Part shown: positions 20,701 through 31,200 of the stretch, piece after piece
How the letters are laid out: each line of letters starts with the position of its first letter
Position numbering within the stretch: position 1 is the first letter of the stretch
IMG/VR virus record: IMGVR_UViG_3300035698_006183
Location: 24,797 to 88,796 of that record
DNA length: 64,000 nucleotides
Source: a virus
Reading direction: 5' to 3' (one strand)
The notes under the pieces: model-generated
What the model saw: only the letters and a program-made list of their open reading frames with translations
The model's database searches: none
What the model was told of the DNA's origin: nothing
Translations under genes and position numbers: made by a program

Positions 20701-21403
20701 CGGTGTTATCGAGGGAGATTTCAAAACTTCCGTAAGTAGTGGTGGAACAGTTCCAACAGAGCTGAGAATTGAACCTCTGGCCATCAGTCCTCATACTTGG
20801 ACTGGTCAAGTAGGCATGGGTTCGACGGATGCAGCTTTCCCATATGCTTCTCCTTTAGACCAGCTTCCTCTTTTGGAAGGTATCCCAGGCACAGAGCATA
20901 ATCAGGATTGGTTCTTCTGTGCCTCAGCTACTGTCACGATTGACGATTTCAATGCTGACACTGGAATGCTGACGTTACAATCAATGGTACAAGCCGACCA
21001 GCAGCCTGAGTGGGTGTTGGGAGGATTAGATAACTATGCTTCCCCCAGACCAGATGCTGAGTTCAGGGCAATGTATCCATATGTTGAAGGCTTGAATGGG
21101 TACCGTCCTACGGTAATAGCTCAGCCTTTATTTGGGTCAACCCGACACAAAGTATTCGTCCCAGTCCTGGCTCGTATAAAAGAAACCGTACCTGGAGCTA
21201 CAGGAGGTATATTATACAGACAGGATGAGTTAGTTCTTGTAGTGTTGACACGATTTGCGGAACTGGATGAAGATAACAACCTCCAATTTATTGGTGGCTT
21301 ATCCAGTGAAGGTAATGAAGGTTTAGAGAATGCTGAGAATAACAGAACCTGTGCTGCTGTATATAGAACTCGCAACTTACTTTTAGCTGTGGGTGGAAGA
21401 TAA
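17798..21403 (+). CDS. Giant tail structural protein, paralogue of the gene at 32516
   Basis: 1,201 aa from ATG 17798 with AAGGTGAG upstream. The N-terminal motif 'IIWETGKPVLDSEL' (residues about 39-52) and later motifs 'FVWLEVW', 'RVQLQYRFR', 'IDGYVYAIPLCFVFR' and 'MLDLRR' recur in order in the 2,140-aa protein at 32516-38938, so both descend from one ancestor. A small domain of the type 'GDTITINSVALAGV...GADEETTAVNIVAAIN' (about residues 185-280) is inserted here. The C-terminus ('ELVLVVLTRF', 'AAVYRTRNLLL') also has a counterpart. The role is inferred to be a fibre or baseplate-attached structural protein; no enzyme motif was seen. Confidence 0.65.
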   Translation: MATKDYKKNYSGIQEAGSSVPVPNEVSRDLSAGDKAFESIIWETGKPVLDSELAVHQDAIKWENRLYRGQHLNSGWFRGISRVDGYDDYGTETDSVVVDNSDADLIDGDILVNSFVMNKMTALVAGRTVVIEYTNTETPNRNLIQLPEPPIFAPDTPQKTDFVWLEVWLALVAPSPRAAGAVQVASIPSVGDTITINSVALAGVAAAPVAGEFLIGADEETTAVNIVAAINDPLNATSSYVVARVNVNFVVIESIVAGEGQGAVVPYTGNFITLASTAPALVASGMTLQDGQDRPNKPEEDQSKLFRHGNVQSPENTWLDDEIIDPVVNSESSQRVQLQYRFRYTDSEAINYKTHPDGFSNSTAGAGAPLVIAQGARQTPALNVDGTRTYPFVPADTESTWLESSAIAYALKDNGLWVAGSGDDQSVKDLGTIDGYVYAIPLCFVFRHSNVSFTGMPFGFDPLNNANGAPMHDHSGYDGPLGAIPADHSDRPDGEFADVVTLDNMLDLRRSIVSPGISLTSELQYQMQSLLDANNQTWAVSSHDKHGYGGSVNGDVSTRFLICNAIGRDTVADGMHIRDFDHVARRFGSNPVVERVVYAFWPGDRETAGEVAPGLVNSGKYIDKSIGSTGGVWTETDVLHLDLAELDTHGLGSLFQGGTNGLSLPGTPQPFIDKAPPGTTITDVLSIYHDDGHYDNDTDHQEVEASLIKGLGTGHLEITLDANGTLVTGGLDTAPGGEYPMVDSATPPADGSMRRIFVEVEISYPIGDDAYHGLTDTPLLDLAEPDAIVYDGTLINPVVGEDYLAGPGSAVAVDEDQSPGDMASKNPPAFREGFREVRLDYVTDSTQSELLPNPDPVTDGTSIGPLWGLVSRGPEEIRTPRRLYGIPFSAGGGFPVIEDVPAAVAVDPDFDLTEYGSSSRKIVMDDVLSGAGKTLCNVTYEPQDPIPNYGDSGYTVMVYYRAAAPQTAGVIEGDFKTSVSSGGTVPTELRIEPLAISPHTWTGQVGMGSTDAAFPYASPLDQLPLLEGIPGTEHNQDWFFCASATVTIDDFNADTGMLTLQSMVQADQQPEWVLGGLDNYASPRPDAEFRAMYPYVEGLNGYRPTVIAQPLFGSTRHKVFVPVLARIKETVPGATGGILYRQDELVLVVLTRFAELDEDNNLQFIGGLSSEGNEGLENAENNRTCAAVYRTRNLLLAVGGR

Positions 21404-21413
21404 GGAGATTGGG

Positions 21414-24400
21414 ATGCCGAGGAATCTGAACCCAAAAAATATTAAGATTGGCCCGGGTCAAACAGTTCCTGACCGAGGAGCTGATGCTGGTCTTGTAAAT
21501 GGTGCTGTGACAGGTGGTGGTGGAGCTGGTGGGGATGCTAATTTAGTTCTGGCAGCCTTGAAAGCTCATATCCTTGACCCTAAGAATGCTCATGATTCAT
21601 CAGCTATATCAGTAAATCCAATACCTCCGTTAGTCTCTGACGATGTTGAAGATGTTTTAGAGGATGTTGTAGGCGGTATGCCTTATGAGCCCCCGATGCT
21701 CGGTAAATCTACTCGGTATGTTGATTTCCATAGTGTTCCTGATTGGGGTTCTATCAAGTTGAATGATACTCCTATCTTCCTTAGAGATAGTGATTTTGAT
21801 GGGTTGGTAAATACAAATGATTTCGGGGATGTCTATCCTTATTTCCATAGACCTCCTTTCTTGAATATTGACACCTCGTTAATGAATTACAATGAAGATT
21901 TCGATAGTAACCAGCAGTATTCTCCTGGCTTTATACCTTCGAATCCTCATGTCACACCTGAATTTGATGGGCAGGTACAGAATAAAAAATATGACCTGAG
22001 AGAACACGGGACGATGTTTCCTAATGGTGGGGATGTTTTTGCAGACCGTGTTTTCAATTACCCTGATGTGTTGGGTGTTGATAACACCTGGGACATGAAA
22101 TCTGGTGGTACAGGCCGTTGTTATGCTGGTGGATTTACTCGGGCTGATGACAAGGTACAGAAAACTTTAAGGCTTATGGCCAATGAGATTGCTGGCCCGT
22201 GGCCCATGTTGGTGACAATATCAGGTTCCATCTACCCTGCTGATAGAGGTGTAATAGCATTATTACATTTTCCTCATATTCCTGAACCTACCTCTACAGA
22301 ACCCTGGTCAGATGAACGACGAGATGCTTTCCTTGGTCAAGATATAACAGACCGTTGTATTGCAGCTTTGTTATTGGGGCAGGGTGTGTTAGGTGATGCT
22401 TGCATTGAATCCTTCGGGCAGGCTTCGATAGGTGCTCCTTATCCTCCTGCTTGTGATGGTGGCCCCGGAGGTATTTTTGGGGTTGGTGTTGACAGTGAGG
22501 GTGATTATGACCCCTTCACATATCCAGGCCGAGCAGGGGGCCAATACGACCTTGAAGAACTGCATACAGGAACCTCTGTTATCTCAGGTATAGGTACTCT
22601 TCCTCACCCGTGGGGCAATTTGACTGACCAGGGAGCAGGAGCTGGTTCTAAACGAGCACATTATCAAATCCCTGGAGATGATTTCTATCCTGCAGCAGGT
22701 CAGGTCCGACTCGGTTCAGACCCTGATGCTGGTGATGTTCTAGCTTGGGGTATTCCAATACTCGGTGGAACTGTCGAGGCTTATATGGATGCCGTGTCTA
22801 TTCCCAATTACACGGATTACCCAAATATCCCTTACATAGGGCAATCAGCTATCCACGACACAAATTTCTTTAAGTATCGTTTGCCAGTACTTGATGACTA
22901 TTCAAACACTTCGGGGTTGAAACACACACCTCAAAGTAGCACTACTCCAACAGTTGGGGAAAGTCACAGGTATTTCAGAGCTCCTGATACAAGTAGTCCT
23001 TCAGAGAATCCTTATGACTGGGGTGCAACATCCGTTACTTTTGAAGTAGCTGGTAACTACCCTCCGTTCCAACAGGACTGCACAACCTGGCAGATTGCTC
23101 GATACCGACATACCTTTGCTATGGAAGGCAGTCAGAACTTAGGTTCTTATGCCATATTCCATTTTAAATCGGAACGAGATTTCGAGGCATTGATGATAGA
23201 TGGTGTTATACCTGATGATTTGTATGGGATTCATTTCCTAACAGACCAGTCCAACGTGGTTAATGAAAATATCACTGTAACGGATGACCCTGAATACAAT
23301 GGGCCTATTCCAGGATTTGGATATGAAGCCACATTTTATAATGGTTTAAGGGATGAGGTTTTCGTCAGTGGTTCTGTAGACGACCATGTGGTAGACCGTG
23401 GTGACATTGTTACTAATACTTTTGACTGGGAGGTTCCAGTTTTAGCTTCCGACCCTGGGATTATGTGGGTGTCGGGTGTAGCTTATTACACAGCTAAGAA
23501 GTTCTTAGGCGGTGGTGATTCATTCAAACTTACTGAGGTTGCTACTGAGGTATCCAATGCATGGGACAAATGCTATAGAACGGATGATATTCCAGGTGAT
23601 GGTTTATCGGGGATAACTCCGCCTGCTCTGGAAAACAGTCCCAACCCAGCATTTATGAATTTGAAGTGTTTCGGTAATAATGTTGAAAGTGATTTACCTG
23701 GTTCTTATCCAGGTGCTTGGTATCGTCAAAATCAATATGCTGTTGAATTCCCATTCAACACATTAGGTTCTAATGGATTTGGGGATTTTAGCTGGGATAA
23801 TGGTCCCGCAAACAGTGATTCTTTATCTATTGCTATTGTAGACGATGTTATTCTATCCGGTGATGAAGATGAACCTTCTTTCTCATCAAATGCCCAACCC
23901 TGGTTTGGTATCCGTCGGCCATTAACTCATGGTGGTGACTGGGAAGGTGTTATACAACCAGCTTGGGACCTTACAAATGGTCATGGCTTTGCATTAGAGA
24001 ATTCAGAGATAGTCTTACTCCATACTACAAGTGTGTGGGTAGATGACCCTGATGGTAGTGGTTTCGATGGTTCCTATGGTAATTTCGTGAAAGCCTCAGC
24101 TATAAGTACTGTATATCTTAGTCATTACACTGCATTTAGTAATTTATTAACCGCAGAAAAAGATGTCAGTGAAAGATTCCTGGATGAGATTTACCGTTAT
24201 CGTAATCGGTATAGTAACAACAACCATCCAATTGATTCAGAAGCTCTAAATTCTTTGGTTGGCCCCGGAATAGGCACCTGGCATGGTGGCCCCGTTCCAA
24301 TACCTACCAGAGCAGGACAATATTATTCTGCAGCAGAATTCCCTGAACCTTGGACGACTTATGAAGATATTGATGGCTATCCCACTGTTGTGTGGATCAG

Positions 24401-25226
24401 TAATATGTCTTGGACACAGTTGAAAAAACACGAAAAAGGTTTATTTGATTTCAGTTTGACTACTCCGACTCCAGACGAACTTCAAGTTGTAGGGCTTCCT
24501 CCCAGAAACCCGAAACTGTTGGACTGGGCTACAGTTCCGTTCCCGAGTGCTGGATTACTTCGTTACCCTGTGGAGAATTACACGTTAACCTCGTATCGGC
24601 CAGATACAACAGATAATGCTGATGCGACACTTCGTGATTATAGTACAGGTTATGGGGATGACATTAAAAACTATGTTCGTGTCTTCGATACTTCGTTTAG
24701 CCGTTCTAATCCAGCAAGTTCTACGCCCCCGTGGGATGCCGCAGGACAACCGTTTGTGACTTTACGGGTGGATGGACTCAAACTAGAGGATTTCAAATAT
24801 ACAGTACCTGGTTTAGGGACGTTATCTGAAGCAGGTTATCCAAAAATATCAGTTCAGGTGAAAGCACCTGGGTTGACGACGTGGATGGATGCTGGTCGTC
24901 CTGACGGGTCCGGACCAAGTAAACAAAACCCAACTCTTGATGGTGCTGGCTGTCAAGTAATTAGCCCCCATACTTTTGATGGCCTCGACCCTGAGACGGG
25001 TATGGTGTACTGTCAGATACGTGTGAATGTCGGTCCCTTTGTTAATTTATCAACTGGGATTGATGGTGAAGTACCTGTAATGGTTAGGATTCAGATGAAT
25101 GAGATGAATGCAGGCGAGTATGATTTACGTGGTGGTGGCTCGGGGACAGCAGCTTCGGATGTTCGTGGGGTCACAGGACTCCATGTTATACACCCTGATG
25201 AAGTAGAAACAGCTCCTACAATCTAA
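21414..25226 (+). CDS. Giant tail structural protein, 1,270 aa
   Basis: The frame is open from GTG 21393, but that lies inside the previous gene; ATG 21414 has AAGGAG 6 bases before it and is chosen. The N-terminus is Gly-rich and includes 'LKAHILDPKNAHDSSAISV', a motif common in phage fibre attachment regions. The rest is rich in Asp, Gly, Pro, Tyr and Trp with no recognisable enzyme domain, signal peptide or membrane segment. It lies in the fibre gene array, 10 bases after the preceding stop. A structural role is inferred from context, size and composition. Confidence 0.6.
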   Translation: MPRNLNPKNIKIGPGQTVPDRGADAGLVNGAVTGGGGAGGDANLVLAALKAHILDPKNAHDSSAISVNPIPPLVSDDVEDVLEDVVGGMPYEPPMLGKSTRYVDFHSVPDWGSIKLNDTPIFLRDSDFDGLVNTNDFGDVYPYFHRPPFLNIDTSLMNYNEDFDSNQQYSPGFIPSNPHVTPEFDGQVQNKKYDLREHGTMFPNGGDVFADRVFNYPDVLGVDNTWDMKSGGTGRCYAGGFTRADDKVQKTLRLMANEIAGPWPMLVTISGSIYPADRGVIALLHFPHIPEPTSTEPWSDERRDAFLGQDITDRCIAALLLGQGVLGDACIESFGQASIGAPYPPACDGGPGGIFGVGVDSEGDYDPFTYPGRAGGQYDLEELHTGTSVISGIGTLPHPWGNLTDQGAGAGSKRAHYQIPGDDFYPAAGQVRLGSDPDAGDVLAWGIPILGGTVEAYMDAVSIPNYTDYPNIPYIGQSAIHDTNFFKYRLPVLDDYSNTSGLKHTPQSSTTPTVGESHRYFRAPDTSSPSENPYDWGATSVTFEVAGNYPPFQQDCTTWQIARYRHTFAMEGSQNLGSYAIFHFKSERDFEALMIDGVIPDDLYGIHFLTDQSNVVNENITVTDDPEYNGPIPGFGYEATFYNGLRDEVFVSGSVDDHVVDRGDIVTNTFDWEVPVLASDPGIMWVSGVAYYTAKKFLGGGDSFKLTEVATEVSNAWDKCYRTDDIPGDGLSGITPPALENSPNPAFMNLKCFGNNVESDLPGSYPGAWYRQNQYAVEFPFNTLGSNGFGDFSWDNGPANSDSLSIAIVDDVILSGDEDEPSFSSNAQPWFGIRRPLTHGGDWEGVIQPAWDLTNGHGFALENSEIVLLHTTSVWVDDPDGSGFDGSYGNFVKASAISTVYLSHYTAFSNLLTAEKDVSERFLDEIYRYRNRYSNNNHPIDSEALNSLVGPGIGTWHGGPVPIPTRAGQYYSAAEFPEPWTTYEDIDGYPTVVWISNMSWTQLKKHEKGLFDFSLTTPTPDELQVVGLPPRNPKLLDWATVPFPSAGLLRYPVENYTLTSYRPDTTDNADATLRDYSTGYGDDIKNYVRVFDTSFSRSNPASSTPPWDAAGQPFVTLRVDGLKLEDFKYTVPGLGTLSEAGYPKISVQVKAPGLTTWMDAGRPDGSGPSKQNPTLDGAGCQVISPHTFDGLDPETGMVYCQIRVNVGPFVNLSTGIDGEVPVMVRIQMNEMNAGEYDLRGGGSGTAASDVRGVTGLHVIHPDEVETAPTI

Positions 25227-25291
25227 TAGAGTCGGTGGAATGGTTATAGTTCACCTCTGTTAGAAGTATGGCTTGAACATAAGAGGTAGAT

Positions 25292-28200
25292 ATGGCGTAC
25301 GACCCAAATAAAGTGAATCTCGGGGCTGACCCTTTAACGAACCCAACAGCTTCGGATAGAGACCCTTGGCAAGAGGCGTTTAAACGCTTCTCATCTGTCC
25401 CTGAATCGAAAACCTTACGTGCTTCAGAAGCTCTGGCAGGGATGACTGGTTCATGGGCATCTCAATATAAAATGGGTCCTACTGTAAATGATAATTCAGG
25501 AAGTCCTGAAACGACAACCCCCTCTGATTTCCAGATGAAGAATAACAAACTTGGGCGTCCTGGTATGCCTGAGATTGATTTCGTACCTTATAGTCATAAC
25601 ACTAACCGATTTGGTAACAAAGGTGGGGCACTTCTTGGTGAACCTATTTCATTCGCCTGTGTTGGACCAACTGCCAAAATTGGTGGTGAGAAGATGGTTT
25701 GGCAATGGGTAGTGGATTACGATAACTTGGTTGCTGACCATTATGTCATTCTCTTGGATGATATCATCGTGGATACTTCTGCTCCAACCTGGACAACTGC
25801 TGCTCGAACTGCTGATGTGAGTGATTACTACAATATCCAATCAGGAGATGTCGGGACACGTTTCGATGGTGGTTTATATCTGATGGTTCAGGAAACTGGC
25901 CACACTAGTGAAATTGACCCTTCCTCTCCTGTTACAGGTGGTGTTGGTGATGGTGCTCTCATTCAAGATGGGATAACAACTCGGGTTCCAATTGAACCTT
26001 TGACTTCCAACAGTAAAACGGAATTGTTCCGTATCGTTGAGTTGTACGAAGATGGTGGAGTTCTTGGGTTTGTACTGGATTCCAATAAATCCCTGGAAGA
26101 TTATTTCGATGTGGCTGGGGACCCCGCAGAACCAGACATCATTCGTCATATTACATTAGTTGAGCCTGCTGCTACTCGATTGGTAGCTATCCCTGACTCT
26201 GGTGAAGGCCGTAGCCGAGAACAAGTGTTTGCATTTACACCACCTCGACGGGCAATGACCTCTGAACATCAACCAATAGCCTCAGATTGGGAAGTTCTTG
26301 GGTATTCAGAATATCCGTGGTTTGTGGAAACCACGTTTACTGATTTAAACATGTTTTATTATGATTATGCCCCCCAACTCCCTATTCAAAAACCATATAT
26401 TGAATGGGCTGATGTGATCATCCCAGATACTTCTGGATTCGGGGGTGGTGGTTCTTTAGGTATTACGGAAGTTCACTGGGATTCTGGTGCCGATGAGGTT
26501 TTGCCAGAAATCGGGGACATCCTGAAAATACACTCCATTCAAACAGATGACAGTTCCACTTGGGTTCCTGCCAATGGACGGTCTGTTAAATGGGGTAGTA
26601 TCCTCGGATTTTTTGAAGTCTATGATGTGTATTTCCGGGGTGCGACTATTTGGGGAGTTAAGCTGAGGCGTTATGCTGAAGTTAACCCTGAAACTGGAAA
26701 CTCTATGTGGGGTGTTCAGAGACAATTCAGTGCTGACCTGGTGAATGATGAACCGACATTGAAATGTTCGGTCCACAAACCGGTTAAAGAACTCTGGAAT
26801 AACCCCTGGTTCGATGCTGATGCATTAGACTCAACCAGACTGACCAGTATCATTGACCCTCGATGGGTTGAACGAGCTGGAATCGAAAGCACGGATTTAA
26901 CCGAACATGCTTTAGGTAAGAGTCCTTACCGACCAGATAGAGCTATCTTCGACACAGCTTCTTCTAATGCTGGTGCTGATGGTTCGAATGCTGACCCTGG
27001 AAACCTTCAGAACTTGGGCTTCCGAGTTGTTTTGTTCCCAGGTAAAATAAAAACCGTTCCGACTTCCACTGGTGGTACCGAAGATATCATTGCTCCTGAT
27101 TGGAGCCGTCCAATCACGTCCAATGAGCTGACAATTGACCCGACTGTTAATGAGAAACAATATATTGAGGTGGACTATGCTAACGGTTTCGTCCGTTTGT
27201 CACATCCTCCCCAAGCAGTGGATGCTTCTGACCCAGATGCTGGGGATTTAGCTCCTGCTGATGACATTTTTGCAATTGATACAGATGATAACCCTCGTGG
27301 TGAACAGGTGTTGTTTGCAGCATGTGTTCCTTACACTCAGGACATTGGCCAGATTGGGTCCGGACCTCGTGTAACAGCCCAAGCCTCCAGTAAAGATGTT
27401 TGTGACGGGGTTGGTAATACGGCAGGTTCTGGTAGTTTCTACGATGTCTACAGCCACAGGGTAGCTTTTGATGTGGATACCACCTCAGCTCAGATTATTA
27501 CATGCCGTAACCAGGTAGGTTCAATAGACCAACAACTAAGTTTGACAGGATTATTAGCTGACCAGTTACCCCCAACAGGTTTCTTTGAACTGTTCCAGAG
27601 TGGTGACCCTGTTCTTACAACTACGAACGTCCGTGGCTCCTTGTTTGGTTATTATGGAGTTGAAGAATCTGGTGGTAATACCATTCTTCATGGTGTTCAT
27701 GGTGGGCTAGAAGCAGATGTTGACACCGTAAATATTAGTATTTCAGCTCCTGCACAGATTATCTTGCGGAGAGAGATGACTACTCCGAATGATCTTTACG
27801 GAACAGCAACAGTTACATACCAGGATGATGTGACTTATGGTGATGCTAAACGAGCAGGAACACTTCGTTTTACTGGGGTTGATACCGTCGTAAACTTGGA
27901 TGGTTCGGTTACTATTCGGATTCAGGATACTGCTGAAGATGCTTATGATAACCTGGGAGATTTGTTTTCCTCTTGGGTATTTGCTGGTGGAGAACTTACA
28001 GGGTATTATGATGGGGGTGGCCCCGATTATGGTGTGAACATTGCCGAAACCACAATCATGTACCAAGGTTCCAGATTAGTTGTCCCAGCAGGGTTCTTAG
28101 TGACTGGGGAAACAGACTTCGGTTATGTCTATGTAGATGGTTCTGATTGTTCCTACGGACTTTCGGCCACCATACCTTTGGCAGACCCAGAGCTTGTTCT

Positions 28201-31200
28201 TTTAGGTTCCTATGAAGGAACGGCAGCACTGGCTCCTGAAACAGCAGACCTCCGATATCCTTTATTGGATATTGACCGTCGGTTGGACATCTTCGTAGGT
28301 CTTCGACAGGATGGTAGTGGGACACCGTTGACCGGACACCACTTCTCTACTTTGGTTGAAGCAGTAACTTATGCCAATGAAATTCAGAATCCTACGTCAG
28401 GTAATCCTGACTTAAAGGTCCGTATTCGAGTTGTAGGGTACACAGAAGAACCAGAAGCTGCATTACCTATCATGATAGGCACAGACGGGCTGATGATTGA
28501 ATCTGACCCCTCAATGGGCCAATCACAGTCTGTTACCTGGGATGCTGATGATAAATGCCTGATTGATTTGAATGGTCATGATGGTTTGACCTTTGAAGGG
28601 ATATCTTTTCTCAGCACAAGTGCCGTAACAGAGAACACTGAACCTCTCCGAGCTTTGTTTACGAATACTGGAGGTACTGCCCGACGGCTACATGTCAATA
28701 ATTGCCGTTTGATTGGAAGTCAGGGCTTCATGGCCATTAGTGAAGAACGTCTGGAAGATTGTTCCATTACCAACAATTATGGTGAAGATTTACTGGATTT
28801 CGGTATTTACTTAACCAAAGAAACTTATAGTTCCTTAACCTTAATAGGTACGGTTGGTACGGTAGTGGTTACTTCGGGCTTCATTCGATTCATTGACCCT
28901 ATTACAACACAATTTTTAGATATGACAGTTACTACTGGAGGGACTATTACTGCGGGGCTTGGTAATGTTACTATATCTAATGGTGTTGACCCTGATTTAG
29001 TAGTATCCACGAGAGCTGATATAGAATCTTATGGTGAAGGTACTATTACTCAGGGTGCTTCTGTCATAACATTTGAATATGGTGATAGAGGTATAATAGA
29101 TATAGGTAAGATATCTACTTCTTCCATTTATATAGGTGTGGATATTTTAAACAACAGTGTTATCAAGAAGAACACTTTTATTCAAAGTTCTACTATCGGT
29201 AATATGTCTGATAACCTACAGGAATTAGCTCTAACTGAGACATCTACCATTGATACAGATGCTGGATTCACTTTGACATTTACAGATAGTGTTACTTCCT
29301 TAGTTATCCCTCCAAGTTCTTCTTATACCCTTCAGAATGTAGCAGGGACTGCTGTAATTACTGGAGGTGCTGGTTTAATCATAGGGTTGAACGACACATT
29401 TGCATTTAATGGTAGTGGCACGGGCTCTGCAACAATCACCCCGCCTGTAGGTGACCCGATTGTAGTCACAGCAGACACCTATGGGTATTTGATAACTCAG
29501 GGTGCCACTGATGTTGTCACTTTAAAACACAGCCCTATAGAGGGTCCCGTGACAGGTGGGGTTACTTCTTATATTGGTTATGATTTTGATTTACTGAATC
29601 CCCATAACCAAATTAAAGATAATACCCTTATAGGTTTCCATACTGGTATTCACAGTAATTCTTTAAACAATTCTGAGGTGGCCTTTAACAATATTAGAGA
29701 TACTAAAAACTCTGGTATTTATATAGGTGGTTTTTCACGATTTAATGATGTAAATGATAATATCCTAGATCATGTCTTCACTGAAGAACGTCTTGGATGG
29801 GAACCTTTCCAATGGCCAACTCAGGAGTCAACAACAGGTCCCTTTGATTCAAGTACCGAAGCCTATAAAATTGGTTTGTTCGGAGAAGGTGACCATAATA
29901 CTGTTGATTCAAATGTAGTGTCTACTGCCCAATATTCAGCACCTCTACATCTACCACTTACTTTTGGAGCCGTACCTGATCCAGGTTGGAATTATCCAGT
30001 ATATGATATTTGGACTGACGGGGACTATGTAAATATAAGTAACAACACAGTAACTTGGTTTATTGGCGGTAAAGGGGATAATTCCCAAGTAAGAGATAAT
30101 GTTGTATTATGGTATGGTTTCCGAGATCAAATCATAAACACAAGTCTTTGGTTTTCAGGTTCAAGGGGTGGTTATATAAAATCTAACAACAAAATTAGTG
30201 GTAATATATGCACAGGATATCTTTCCTTGTCCGATTCCCGTGAGACACGAGTTGAAGGGAATACAGCAGAGCGTTTCTATACCTCCAACCTTTATCAAAG
30301 TGGCCTTTCATCTACTCATAAGGGTTCCCCATTTTGTGAAATTATTGGTAACAATATAATTTATGGTATGTATATTAACGGCCCAGAAGATTATCGTTCT
30401 GAGGGGTGTCGTGTTGAAGGGAATACTGCTCCTTATCTACACATAGATGATTATAGTAGAGATGTTGTCGTTACTGGAAATACAATAAGTATCGTAGATG
30501 ATTCGAGGTCAACTGCTTTGTTCTGTCAAGGCAAAAACTGTACGATTACAGGTAATCTATTCCAAAGGATTTGGGAAGGTGTGGAGGCAAGCATAGTAAT
30601 AGTAATAGTTGAGGGTGATACGGATTTAGTCTTAATTACTGGGGATAATTGTGTGTTCAGTGGAAATGAAGCTCTTCTTGAGTATGTTGCTGAATATATA
30701 ATATCACCAATAGCTCCGAGTGGTTATGGTCCGGTAACTTTTGATGCTTATTTAATTCCCGTGTCTGTGAAGAATGACGGAACTAGTGATGGTTCTTACG
30801 GTCGTAATGCTGTTATTACCGGAAATAATATTAAGATTGAAGTTAACTTGGAACTTATTGAGGGTACTCACGACCATAGTATAACGGTTGAAGGTAACCA
30901 TATAGGTCTTTGGGTAAATGGGGTGACTAATGATTCGTATGGTAAAACTACTGGTCATACTATTACAGGGAACCGTATAGAAATTATTCAAAGACTTGTG
31001 ACCGCAGGAACAGTGACTCCTGATGTAGTAAACCATGATGATGTTATTGGGATTAAATTTGACCCTGTTGGGGCATTAGCTAATAGTACAATATCTGGTA
31101 ATAATGTGTCGTCTACTTTCTTTGTTGATGCTGAAGGAGATATTACAGCAACGGCCATTTTCAATGGTATCCAGGGATTAAATAACGATGGTAATGTTAC